Assembly: GCA_024364735.1 (NCBI GenBank)
Contig: JAGFNQ010000712.1
Span: 110,720 to 174,719, forward strand
DNA from: Boesenbergia rotunda
Taxonomy: Eukaryota > Streptophyta > Magnoliopsida > Zingiberales > Zingiberaceae
Direction: 5' to 3'
DNA length: 64,000 nucleotides
Shown here: positions 21,906-33,060 of the stretch, one piece after another
Layout of the letters: the number at the start of each line of letters is the position of its first letter
Position numbering within the stretch: position 1 is the stretch's first letter
Notes under the pieces: generated by a model
What the model was told of the DNA's origin: nothing
Databases searched by the model: none
Seen by the model: the letters and a program-made list of their open reading frames with translations, nothing else
Program-made: the position numbers and the translations under genes

Positions 21906-22152
21906 GGGAAGTTCAAATTTGGTGCAACCACCAGTTTGAAAATTTTTTGGATTTTATTTAATTTTTCTTTTAATATTTTTTTCCGTTCGAATTTCTTCTA
22001 ATATTTTTTTTCGTTCGAATTTCTTCTCGTTGATCGAGGTTGGTGCAACACCCCTCGATATTTAATTTTCTTTATCCCGCACTACTAATCCAAGACCAAG
22101 TCTTGGGACAAAGTTCTTTTTTTTCTTATCTCTTTTTCAGATAAAATATCTA

Positions 22153-23798
22153 ATGGCCATGCAAGAAGGATTCAGCACAGCCAGAACTCCTCTTTTCAGT
22201 GGAGAAGACTTTTTCTACTGGAAAAGTCGAATGGAGGTCCACCTGAAAACTCAGGTGGACATGTGGATAATCATCCAGTCTGGACTGGAGATTCCGAGAA
22301 ATGCTGAAGGAGTACCTCAAAGCTACACAGAGTGGGACACCGCTCTGAAACGGAAAATTGAAGCGGATGCAAAGGCGACCCAGACCCTTCAATGCGGGTT
22401 AACAAAAGAGGAGCTGAACCGGGTGGCCCTTTCAACAGTGCCAAGGAGCTGTGGGGAAAACTGATCGAGCTGCACGAAGGAACATCAGACACTCGGATCA
22501 GCAAGAGAGATCTGCTCCTGAACAAGCTGTACACCATCAAAATGGCCGACAACGAAACAGCAGCTCAGCTTCACGCTCGGATTCAAGAACTAATGAACGG
22601 TCTACACACTATTGGTCACAAGGTAGAAAATCGTGACCTAATAAGGTATGCTTTAAATGCTTTCCCTAGAAACACCTTGTGGGCATCTATGGTAGATGCA
22701 TACAAGGTTTCAAGGGACCTTTCAAAAATAAAATTAGATGAATTATTCTCTGAATTAGAACTGCATGAACAGACTAACTGCAATTTGGCCGAGAAAGGTA
22801 TTGCCTTTATTGCAGGTAAAACTGGAAGGTCAACCAAGAAAAAGCCTCAACCTGAACCCGAGTCTAACTCAGACTCAGACTCAGAAGATGAAGAAGGAGA
22901 TCGACCTAAGCTGGTCCGACTGGCAAGAAACTACTACAAAGAACTGAAAAATCAAACCAACAGAAGGAAAGCCAACCGAAGAAAGGACGAACCAGCTGAA
23001 CCCGCAAACGAAAAGAACAAGCCCAACGTGACCTGCTACGAGTGCAAGAAGAAGGGTCACTACATGACGGAGTGTCCGAATCTAAAGGAAACCAAGAAGA
23101 ATAGAAGGAAAAAGGCACTTCAAGCAACGTGGGATGAGTCCTCCTCCGAAGAAGAAGAAGAGGTCCCACAATCGAACCTACTTGCACTAACCGCCTCATA
23201 AGAAGTCCAGACCGAGTCAGAATCGGAACAGGACGACGACAGACTGACCTTCACAGAGGACGGCGAAATTAAGGTAAGTGGATTTAATAGATGTCAATTA
23301 AATGAACTAATTTCGTATCTTTCTCGAGATTTGGCGAAAGCTAAACTCCGAGTTGAATCCCTCCGACAGGAAGTAAAACTCCTGAAAGAGGGAGCTGACT
23401 CTAAACCCTTAACCGAGAAGGTTCAAGAAGGAACTCCTACTCAAGTTGAAAAACTTGAGAAGGAGAACTCCTCCCTGAAAACTCAGGTTAAGGATCTTAG
23501 ATCAGCTTTAGAACGATTCACTTCTGGTTCCAAGGGTATTGACATGATTCTTGGAAAGCAGAAATCAGTTCTAAATCGATCCGGACTTGGCTATAGAACC
23601 AAATCTAGACAAAGATCTTACTTTGCTGTACTGAATCAGTCCAGAAGTAAAGTTCAGGCATGGGTATCTAAACTGTACCTGAACAAACCAACTGGATCAA
23701 ATCAGTATTGGATCCCCAAGGACAAGATTCACATCAATCATTACCGTGGCTTTAGTCCAGGGGGAGCCAAATTAAAAACTATATTTATTGTTAAATAG
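22153..23798 (+). pseudogene. Gag of Copia element 1 (one frameshift, one stop)
   Basis: It starts MAMQEGFSTARTPLFSGEDF with the FYWKSRMEVHL pattern of the DUF4219/UBN2 gag region, continues with LHEGTSDTRISKRDLLLNKL, and has an acidic linker and a CCHC zinc knuckle (CYECKKKGHYMTEC). A coiled-coil-like segment follows (about 23331-23550, VESLRQEVKLLKEG). One base is missing near 22420 and a TAA interrupts the frame at 23199-23201; the same frame then continues to 23798. Gag forms the virus-like particle in the cytoplasm. Where pol should start, the frame ends (KLKTIFIVK). With two lesions this copy cannot make full-length Gag unless they are sequencing errors. Confidence 0.85.
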
Positions 23799-24563
23799 AA
23801 TTTAATTCTTGCAATTTGCTTGTTTGATTGTTTATTTAAATTTCTGTAATTTACCATGCTTAGACTTAGGAATGGTTAGTATAAGGACCGGACAAACTTA
23901 ACTGAAACTTGAACAATATAGTATTGGGTGGCGGTGAGATGATAGTACGTTAGGGAAACCAATTCTAATAAGGTCAAGTTTACTTGGTCTCTTTAGACTG
24001 GTGAAACTAGCCGAAGCTACCGATCCAAAATCCAAACTAGTTAGACCAGAACTTTTCAAAGATTAATTTTGAAAAAGAAATTTCATTAAACGGCTTTGTC
24101 AAGGAAAGGGTTGATGATCCAATAAGGCTACGGCCAAAGAAGGCCTAGTGCCTCGCCAAGACCTGGAAGTCAATTTTTGAATTTCAAATTCAAATTACTC
24201 TTCGTCAAATTCAAATCTAACACAAATTTTCAGTTAGGTGTAGAATCAAACATTTTTCTTCAAAATAAACTTAGGTGTTTTCAAAAATTAATTTAAGGTT
24301 TTCCAAATAAAAATTAATTTTTCAAAATAATTTTACTTATCAAAATCTGTCTCACAAAACCTGTAAGGCTAACGTGATTGAAAACCCTAGATTGGGTGAG
24401 ACAGAAAAATTAAACTCAATTGTAATTCCTGTAAATACCTATATTGTGTAGCACAGAACATAGTCAAACCATGGTCAAAACAGTCAAACCATAGTCAAAC
24501 CATGGTCAAACCAACTAAACCATGGTCAAACAATGACAAGACATAATATTTATCACCTCCTAT
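23799..24563 (+). other. Noncoding spacer between gag and the second ORF
   Basis: AT-rich spacer where pol would lie in a full element. It includes a short array of ACCATGGTCAAAC-type units at about 24468-24530. No domain is recognisable in any frame. Confidence 0.6.
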
Positions 24564-24830
24564 GCACTCCGGGCGCCCATGACTCGTCGGGCGCCCCCCT
24601 TCTTTTCCATCTCTCTAGGCAACAAGCTGCCTCTGACCATTGACCAGGGCGCCCGGAACCATGCGGGCGCCCCCATCACACTCAATGCAGCAAAAGCTGC
24701 AAAGTAAGCCTGACTAGGGCGCCCGGGCCGCTCCGGGCGCCCACAACAGACCTAGTCACTGCCTTTGGCAGTGACCACTGTCCCGGGCGCCCGGTAGCTC
24801 CCGGGCGCCCCCAATGTAATGCCTATAAAA
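24564..24830 (+). promoter_or_regulatory. Internal LTR-like promoter: GGGCGCCC dyads plus TATA box
   Basis: Repeated dyads (GGGCGCCCGG, 6 nt, CCGGGCGCCC and variants) end near 24811, and a TATA box at 24824-24830 sits in GCCTATAAAAGGGATCC. This copies the dyad-array-then-TATA arrangement of the element's own LTRs, but it lies 3 kb inside the element, about 105 bp upstream of the ATG of the second ORF. Confidence 0.75.
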
Positions 24831-24933
24831 GGGATCCAAATCCCCTTCTCTTTCCACACCAAAAACCAACTTCTTTCCTCACTTCCTTCATTCCAAGACG
24901 ATCAAGTGACACTTGTGCTTCCTCAATCTCACC

Positions 24934-26215
24934 ATGCCTCCCAGGTATGATTTATTTTGGATTATTTTCTTAAATTCTTTAATGCATTTAGAATTATTCC
25001 TTTCTTATAAATGCATGCCTCTTAACTTAGAAAACGCCGAGCAAACCAAGCGAACTCCGGTGCCGAACCGAGTCCCGACCCTAGGTTCCCGACTCTAGAA
25101 TTGTGTAATAAGTTTGCTCGAACCACCTACAAGCCTATCAAAACAAGCTATCTTAATAAACATTTCTTTACCCAATCATGTCCCTTAGCCATGAACGTCA
25201 TAAACTTTTATCAACTGGATAATCTAGTATTCTGCACTCATACCATTAATGAATCCTTATGTGCAGAATTCTACAATAACATAGTTCGACAAGACAATTT
25301 CATGTTTTATACTACTGTTCAAGGGATACCCCTGTCTATCACCCCTACCTTACTAAACCGATTCCTTGAACTACGACCCTCCCAGTCCACATTTTGCTGC
25401 TATCCACCTAGGAACCCTCCATTTGATCCTCCCTACTCTCACATTACTTTAGACACTCTCCACTCCTATTTCTATAGGGAAGCTAGACTCCCCACAAATA
25501 GACGATTCCAATCCGTTGACCTTCAGGCACAGGACTACACCTTGTACAGAGTCCTGGTCCGCTGTATCTTACCACTCTCCACTAGAGATGTCGCGACCAT
25601 GCGACCTTTTCATGCCTTCCTTCTGTATGCCCTGATCCATCACCTTGACATTGACATTGGACTACACATGTTTCATACTATTCTGCATGCGTCCAGTGTT
25701 ACGACCCAGGGACGAGTGTGCACTCCATTCTGCCACATCATCACCTCCCTCCTTCATCACCACGGTCATGACATTACCATGGGTGAAATAACCGTGATGA
25801 CCGACTTTGATGAAATAGGATTTAGGAACTTCTCTTTAGCGGGTCTAGAGGTATCGGCCACCGGGTTTTAAGTTGGAGACGACAGCAGGTCGGGGCTCCG
25901 ATCGAATCAGACGAGGAGGTAGATGATGACGTTGCAGATCTGGCAGCTGAGGCTCGAGCACACATAGACGAGCCCCCTCCACCGACACTCTACGATCGAG
26001 TGACACAGCTGGAGACACATGTTCAGAGCCTCCGAGAAGAAGTGGAGGCCAATCATGCCGAAAACATGGAGACAAATCTGGGCTACTACACCGGGTATAT
26101 GAGCGCCCTTAGAGCTGAGAGGGAGGCCAGAGATGCACAGTATCACGAGATGATGACACTATTTCGATCATGGCAGCCTAGCTCATCTTCCACCCTGGCT
26201 CTTCTTCCTAGTTAG
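24934..26215 (+). CDS. Second ORF of Copia element 1, 'putative plant transposon protein'-like, spliced
   Basis: ATG at 24934 in CACCATGCC. An 86-bp GT-AG intron (24945-25030) joins a 4-codon start to a basic segment (about KRRANQAN) and a long frame to 25871. The body has FYNNIVRQDNFMFYTTVQGI and LLNRFLELR, resembling the plant-specific 'putative plant transposon protein' domain (FY...V.G....S...IN..L.L). A one-base shift near 25845 leads into a C-terminal acidic and coiled-coil segment (VTQLETHVQSLREEVEANHA) that ends at 26215 with a Ser-rich tail. The function of this family is unknown. Its position before the 3' LTR is where Sire-type Copia elements carry envelope-like ORFs, but no signal peptide or membrane span is seen. 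Confidence 0.65.
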
Positions 26216-27653
26216 ACTATTTCAGCATTGTACTAAGTAACTAAAAACTTGTATCATGTTTGACTCTACCGGACCTCTGGTTGACTGGTTAATCTATTTT
26301 GTTTGACTATTTATTTGACTTGAGTATCTGATCACTGATTGTGCTCCGTAGAATAGGTTAACTCCACTTTTAATTTTCTTACTGCTTTACTTGATTTAAA
26401 AATCAGTTTCTAAAAGAATTTGAAAAACTGTTTTACTTAATTTCAAAATCAGTTTTTTTTTAAATTTTTTTTGACTTAGTTTTATTTCAAAACTACCCCT
26501 TTCAAAACTAGGGCTTTTTCGCAAATGGACTTAGCCTAGGCCCTAACCCTAGAACTGCATGCACCTACAGATTTAGAAGCCAGCATCTCACAAGCACCTT
26601 AAGGTACTTTTGATTGATAACCTAGAATGGGTTGAGATGCTTAGGTCTTTGCCTTAATTCAAGATGGTTTAAGTCAGTGCATCTGCAGTAATTGGGGCAC
26701 TAAATACAACTTACACAGCAATCAAGTTAAGTGTCAAGTTTAGAAAATCTAACTTGAACAGAAACACTTAACTTGACTAACCCTAGCAAAAATTACTATT
26801 TATAACAGTTAGTAAGTAGCTAATTGGGTTAGACAGGTCCCTACAAGAGAAAATTAACTGATTTGGGTTAAGTCTTATCATGAATTGGTTCAGTACAGCA
26901 AAATCATGCAAATATTTTCCTTTATGAAAGTTATTTCCTTTATACAATTTAATTTTTGCTATATTTATCTGTTTTTGATATATGACAAAGGGGGAGAGAT
27001 AGGAAAGGAGTGATAGGAAAGGAGAGAATTTAAAATTTTCTACCTCAAAATTTTTTTAACTCTATCAATTTTTTTAACTCTATCCTTTATTCAAAAAGTA
27101 CTAAGTTTCTCAAAGCACTTAAGTTTTCAAAATTCTACTGAGTACTTAAGCTTTCAAAATTTTACTGAGTTCTTAAAGTTTCAAAATCTTATTAAGTACT
27201 TAAGTTTTTAAGTTTTCAAAAAATTGCTAAGTACTTTAAACTAACGGTTCTTAAAAGTTTCCTAAGTACTTAAAACTGAAGTTTTTTCAAACTCTAAGTA
27301 CTAACCAAGTACTTTAAAACTTAAAGTTTTCAAAACTTTTGAGTACTTTAAACTTAAGGCGTCAAAATTTTCTGTACTCAAAACTTAAATTTTCAAAACT
27401 CTTCTTAAAGTTTTCAAAATTTGTCAAAGTGGTTAAATTCTTTCCAATGTACACAACGAAAATCATTTTGGAAAATATAAGCTTTAAAGCTTAAAAAAAA
27501 TTTTAACCATCTTCACACTTAAAACCTATTTTCAAAAACTCTACGAATTTTTGAAAAATCTAGGGGAAGATTCCTTCCAGGGGGAGGGAACAAAAGGTAA
27601 TTTTTATATGCTTTGATTAAACTTAACTTTTTGAACCAGGGTTGCCATAAATC
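26216..27653 (+). other. 3' noncoding region of Copia element 1 with AAGTACTTAA repeats
   Basis: No ORF is supported. From about 27100 to 27430 a degenerate tandem repeat of about 40-45 bp (AGTACTTAAGTTTTCAAAAT) occurs seven or eight times. The sequence then runs to the polypurine tract. Confidence 0.7.
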
Positions 27654-27666
27654 AAAAAGGGAGAGA
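27654..27666 (+). promoter_or_regulatory. Polypurine tract
   Basis: AAAAAGGGAGAGA immediately upstream of the 3' LTR (TGTTGG at 27668). It is the usual primer site for plus-strand cDNA. Confidence 0.85.
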
Positions 27667-27667
27667 T

Positions 27668-29038
27668 TGTTGGTGCAGAAAGCACCCAAGTCGAACCTGA
27701 GTTTTGATAATGGCAACAGGGCTCAAAAGTTAAGTCTTACTTGTTATCTAACAAATTACTCAAGTGTGTAGGAAAAGTCCTAGCGAAGGACTGCTAGGCA
27801 CTGGCAAAGGAATGTCAGGATACAAAGCCCTAGCGAAGGACTGCTAGGCACTGGCGAAGGAATGCCAGGGTACTGAAGCCCTAGCGAAGGACTGCTAGGC
27901 GTCAGGCGAAGGACAGCTTGGGACTGAAGACCTAGCGAAGGACAGCTAGGCACCGGGCGAAGGACAGCTTGGTTTCCAAGACCTGGCGAAGGACCGCTAG
28001 GCAAAAGTCCAACTAGAGGAGCGGTTGGCAACAGGTACATTCTCCCGAGAGGAGTAGGTGAGGACGCGTTCCCCGTCGAGGGAACAGTAGGTGTCGGTTC
28101 GACCTAGGGTTCCATTTTGGAGGCCCAAAGTCAGAACCAAGACAGCTAAAGCTGTATAAACTAACATCTTATTGCTTTATGGTGTTTTGGACTAACCCTG
28201 GATGCAGGACCGAAGGAACGAGTGTCTGCAGCTCAGAGAGCCTCAAAGGAGTGAGGCAACAGCTGACCAGGGCACCCGGAGTGTCCCGGGCGCCCCCAAG
28301 GTGAACACAAAACACATAATGCAAAAGAAGGCTTCGACAGTTCATGTTCGGGGCGCCCCCGTGCTCCCGGGAGCTCCCGCTGCTCCCGGGCGCCCCCAGC
28401 GTCCCGGGTGCCCCTGCGCAAGCCATCGAAGCAGAAGCCAGCAAAGCCAAGGGATAAGCTCTGACCCGGTCAACCCGGTCGCCCCCAGCGTCCCGGTCGC
28501 CCCCGGTCAAGATCTGATCCCGAGATTGAAGGGATCAGAAGCTGACCGAGACAGAGGCGGATCTATCGACACGTGGGGGGGCGCCCCCGACGTTCCGGGC
28601 GCCCCCAGGGCCTATAAAAGGGCCCTCGACCCCAAGGCTTCGAACAACACTTCATTCAACGCTTCTACGCTCTTCTGCTCTCGCACTCTGCTTCGGAAAC
28701 CTCCCGACTCGAGACTCAAGCGCCGATGACGGCCAGCTGCTCCGAAAAAAGACAACCTACATCGGACGTCGGTAAAAGAAGAGTCTTCGTTTTAAAAGTT
28801 TACTTTGCTATATTTGTAATTCAATACTGTAAACTGATTTGCGAACTTATAGAATTGCCCGCAGAAAATGGTCAACGACCGTGGGCCTTGGAGTAGGAGT
28901 CGACCTAGGCTCCGAACCAAGTAAAACTACCTGTGTTTGCATTTGATTGTTTTATTCCGCTGCGTAATTTCTCTAATCCTAAAATCCGAACGTTTTCCGA
29001 TATTCACCCCCCCCTCTATCGGTTCTCTCGATCCAACA
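27668..29038 (+). repeat. 3' LTR of gag-only Copia element 1
   Basis: 1371 bp, near-identical to the 5' LTR. The extra 60 bp lies in the GGGCGCCC region (about 28355-28415), where additional GCTCCCGGG/CCCCCAGCG units are present. It ends ATCCAACA before the CGAGG duplication. Confidence 0.95.
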
Positions 29039-29043
29039 CGAGG

Positions 29044-30762
29044 TTGCCGAGTTCCCCATGAACAGCTTGTCTCCACTAATTTCTTCAAAATTGTGGAGCA
29101 GTTCCTTATTGCAACACACATGTCTAGTGGATCCAGTATCGATCCACCATTGTCACGGGTTTGAACCCACCAGGTTTAATTCAGAGACCACGACACAGAG
29201 GTCTTCCATTTCTAGTCCCTCGTTCAGGTTGGCCTCCTATTTCTTCTTCGGTTTCTTGCACTCCGAAGAGTTGTGACCAACTCGGCCACAGTTGTAGCAC
29301 TTCCCAAAGAACTTCTTGGTTATGCCTCCTTTGGGTCCCATCTTGGAAGATTTGGAATCCTTTCGTTTCGAACTTTGTCCGTGCTTGATCACGTTGGCTT
29401 TTACAGTAGCCTGAGAGAACATCTTGCTCTCTGAACCCTTGTTGTCTTCTTTGATGCGAAGTCTAATAATGAGTTCCTTCATGCTCATCTCCTTCCGCTT
29501 GTGCTTCAGGTAGTTCTTGAAATCCTTCCAGCCGGGAGGTAGCTTCTCAATTATTGCTGCTACCTGGAAGGTATCTCTCAGAACCATACCTTCTGAGTGG
29601 ATCTCATGTAAGATCATATGAAGCTCCTGGACTTGGCTGATCACTGTCTTGGAGTCAACCATCTTGTAGTCTAGGAATCGACCCACAATGAATTTCCTGG
29701 CCCCTGTTGTTAGATGGATACGGTTTGCTAAAGAGGGGGTGAATAGCAATTGTCGGCTTTCTTCTACCTACGTTGTTAGTTGCGCAAGCGGAAATACAAT
29801 AAAAACAAAACTAACAACTAAACAATGCTAACAATACCGATTTACGTGGTTCGGAGATAAAGACTCCTACTCCACGACAGTCCGTGAGGTGGACGATCCC
29901 TCGATCCTTCGGCGGATCACTCCCCGGATGCCCTCCGGCTAGCTCGCGTAGCTCCTTATGGGTGGAGAAACCTCACCACAACCTTGAGTACACTTCTGAG
30001 CACCTTAGACTACTAATGAGCTCTAACCAAGCTCATTTCGTCAAGAAAAGAAAGCATGAAACGAGCTCCTTTAAATAGAGCTCGAGTCTGAAATAGCCAC
30101 TACCAGTCGGCTGCCCCTGGGCCAGTCAACTGGTCCCACTCAGATTCGACCGTTACAGTACAACGTTCGAATCCAGCAACTATTCTAGTCGATACCAGTC
30201 GACTGCTCCGATCCTAAGCCTAGGGCTACACTCTCCGAGTATATTTCTCTCCGCACTCGAACACTCTCGGCTTAGGCCCTGAGTACAAACACTCATACTT
30301 AGACCCTCACAACCCGGTTGACTCTTCAAACCGCAGTCTCGATCTATTACCTTGGCGCCCTCTTCGACATTAGCCCTCGTCCCTCGGATACGCACACAAG
30401 CCTCCAGCTTACCTCCATGCTACCCTTCACGTACACCTCGAAGTCTCCTTAACTATTCTCTTCGTGTTGTACACAGCATAAAGCAAGTCGGTCAAGCAGT
30501 TGAGGATGTAGTTTCGGCATAGGTACTCAGAATGAGTCCAAGCCTCCACCTCTGCAACCTCAGCATGCTTGGGAGTGTCATCGGTCAAGAACCGAGCCAG
30601 ATTGAGTGTGGTCAGGTAGAAGAGCATCTTCTGCTGCCACCTCTTGAAGTTCAACCCAGTGAACTTCTCTGGTTTTCCCCCATGGTTGATTGGGGCATTC
30701 CCAATCGGGGCGGAGGGAGCCTGGTGATGAGTTTGTTTCACCTCTACACTTTCCGTGACCAT
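29044..30762 (-). pseudogene. Gag and protease start of the outer Copia element, interrupted by an LTR fragment
   Basis: From an ATG at 30762 the minus strand encodes a typical Copia gag N-terminus (KFTGLNFKRWQQKMLFYLTT, LYAVYNTK). The frame is broken at about 30451 by LTR-type DNA and resumes at about 29707 with ARKFIVGRFLDYKMVDSKTV, IEKLPPGWKDFKNYLKHKRK and a zinc knuckle (CYNCGRVGHNSSEC). The protease motif DTGSTRHVC lies at about 29143-29111. The stretch expected between YNTK and ARKF is missing, so the insertion was accompanied by a small deletion. The protease is then cut at 29043 by Copia element 1. Confidence 0.85.
29708..30450 (-). mobile_element. Truncated Copia LTR in the gag gene
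   Basis: It starts TGTTAGATGGATACGGTTTG, then GAGGGGGTGAATAGC, and follows the same order of landmarks as the 30942 LTR: GGTGGAGAAACCTC, a Ser/Pro-style CGCCCTCTTC block and CTCCAGCTTACCTCCATGC. The part corresponding to the last 290 bp of that LTR is missing. The TATA-like CTATTTAAAG is on the minus strand at about 30069-30078, and an ACCAGTCGRCTG dyad array lies just upstream of it at 30098-30205. Confidence 0.75.
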
Positions 30763-30941
30763 ATCAACAGAAACAAAATCTGTTTCAAGATTGTTGAAGG
30801 AAATGTTCTTTTTTCCGGAGAGTTAATAAAACTAAATTGAAATTACATAAATTTCAACATATTTGTTGAGTGGCCTGAGATGCCCTTTTATGCAGGGTGC
30901 AGTCTCTCGTGCTGGAATTTTCCCAGGCTGGAATTCCCGAC

Positions 30942-31970
30942 TGATAGATCGTCTAGGCGTGCTAGAGGGGGGTGAATAGCGTTTCTTCGTCGTTTTCTCT
31001 ACAAAGATGTTAGTGCAAGCGGAATATACAATAAAACAATAAAAACAATACTAACCAATGCTAACAATGAAGATTTACTTGGTATCCACCCCGAATGGGT
31101 GACTAATCCAAGAATCTGTCGGTGGATCAATCCCCGGATAACCTCCGGCTAGTCCTCGTCGCTCCTTGTGGGTGGAGAAACCTCGCCACAAACTCAAACA
31201 AAGCACTGAGCACAAACACTACTATCTTGCCTTTAACTAAGACAAGATTCGTCAAGAATCTCAGCCACCACGAAGTCCTCTTTAAATAGGACTCGGGCTG
31301 AAACCCTCGCTACCAGTCGACTGCCCCAAGGGCAGTCGACTGGTGTCACTGAAATTTGACCGTTGCACCCCAACGTTCGAATTCTCAGCCAACTCACCAG
31401 CCACCTACCAGTCGACTGCCCCCAGGGTAGTCGACTGGTCCCAGGCCAGAACCCTTCTGTGAGTTTTACCAGTCGACTGCCCCAAGGGCAGTCGACTGCC
31501 CTACTCGCTTACCTAGGGTTTCCCTTCCCGAGTACATTCCACTCCGCACTCGAACCCTAGGACTTTCCCGAGTACAATCCCACAGCACTCGTACCCTTAC
31601 GACTCGACTGACTCCTCATCCGCAGCCTCGACTGTTGCCTTCGCGCCCTCTTCATCTTCGGCTCCCGTCCCTCGGATGCACGCAAGCCTCCAGCTTGCCT
31701 CCATGCCATCCTTCACGCATGCCTCGAATTCATTGCCCATCAGCTCATCGTCCCTGCACTCCAAGGTCCCTCGGATGCGCACGCAAGCCTCCATCTTGCC
31801 TCCATGCCACCCTTCACCGTACTGAGGCCGTCCAGTCAGGTTTATATGTATAACCTGTACATTCTGCACACTCAACATACACATATGAGAACATAAGGGA
31901 AAACCTAACATAAACCCTTTGCCCAAACATCAAAACACTTGGTCACTCCGGATCACAGATTGCCTCAACA
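30942..31970 (-). repeat. 3' LTR of Copia element 2
   Basis: 1029 bp. The dyad array of ACCAGTCGACTGCCC / GGGCAGTCGACTGGT pairs (15-bp arms, 3-nt spacer) lies at 31312-31502. The minus-strand TATA-like CCTATTTAAAG is at about 31280-31290, directly downstream of the array on the element strand. Confidence 0.92.
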
Positions 31971-31984
31971 ATCTCCCCCTTTTT

Positions 31985-33060
31985 GATGTTTGGCAATACG
32001 TTTAAGTTAGGGAAAACAAATAGTATAGAATAGCAAAAACAATGCTAAACAAATGCATATGCAATGCATTCATGGATCCTATCCCATGACATCCCACTCC
32101 TAACCCTCCAAGTTAGGAATTTTCCATAACGGAATCCTATCCCAAGGCATCCCACACCTAACTCTCCAAGTTAGGAATTTCCACACCTAACTTCCCAAAG
32201 TTAGGAATTTTCCACAAAACGGGCTTTTTAAAGCTTCTCCAAAGCTCCCCTTTCATTGGACTTACAAAGGCTTTTTAAGAACCTTTCCAAGGTTCCCCTT
32301 ACGCCAAGAATGAAGCAACCATGCTCCCCCTTAATCTTAGCTCCCCCTATACCTAGAGTTTCTAGCAAAGGAGTGTTTGGTTTCCCAACTTAAATCCAAC
32401 ACTTCTCCCCCTTTGCCTAACATCAAAAAGAACCCAACAATATCCCAATTATTGGTTCCTTCAATCCCCAATGATTATAAACAATGTGTACCAGCCCCCC
32501 ATGCAGTTATTTTTCATCATTTGGACACATACCCAGCTGGTGAAACAAAATTCAGCCTTGACCAGTCGACTGCCCCCCAGGGCAGTCGACTGATACTCTG
32601 AAAATCAGAATTTCAGCCTTTCTGACGAAATTCAGAAATGCGCCAGAAATTTCACAAATCTTCAAAATTTTCCAAATTTTATGGAGACATTTGTGGTACC
32701 CATACCTACTTGGGAAAAATACATTCCAAAATGTATCTATCACCATTCCCAAGTTTGACACAAAACCCAAAACTAGCTAAAAAGTTCAATAAACTCTTGA
32801 CCTAAAGTCCTAGTTTTGGTTTCCTCTTGATGTTACTGCCAATACCAACCCACAATGCATCCCTAGCATTGATTTACATGGCAATTACACATCAAAAACC
32901 AATTTTAATGCAATATGACCCCAAAGTCATATTTCCATGCATGAAACTCAAAAACACCGTGCCAAAACCCAAGAATTGAGACTCAAGTCCGTCTCCAAAT
33001 CTTTTTGGCATACTCCATGGTCCATCTAGACCTCTAGGAGCACCCCCTCCCAAGGTCCAT
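31985..33060 (-). other. 3' noncoding interior of Copia element 2
   Basis: Contains CCCACACCTAAC/TCCAAGTTAGGAATTTTCC repeats at 32095-32215 and an isolated ACCAGTCGACTGCCC dyad near 32557-32592. No ORF with a recognisable domain is present. Confidence 0.6.

Larger units (their letters stand above)
20580..29038 (+). mobile_element. Gag-only (non-autonomous) Copia element with second ORF
   Basis: Two LTRs (20580-21890 and 27668-29038), target duplication CGAGG at 20575-20579 and 29039-29043, a primer site complementary to initiator tRNA-Met and a purine tract bound a 5.8-kb interior. The interior has a gag gene and a spliced ORF in the envelope-like position. No protease, integrase or reverse transcriptase motif was found. 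The LTRs are near-identical apart from one 60-bp indel, so insertion was recent compared with its host Copia. It would need enzymes from a related full-length element. Confidence 0.9.

Noticed and set aside
30792..30861. A 68-bp TGTTGAA...TTCAACA unit as a tiny independent LTR or TRIM
   Set aside because: The CAAAC target duplication at 36259 shows that this is only the 3' end of the 665-bp Copia LTR.
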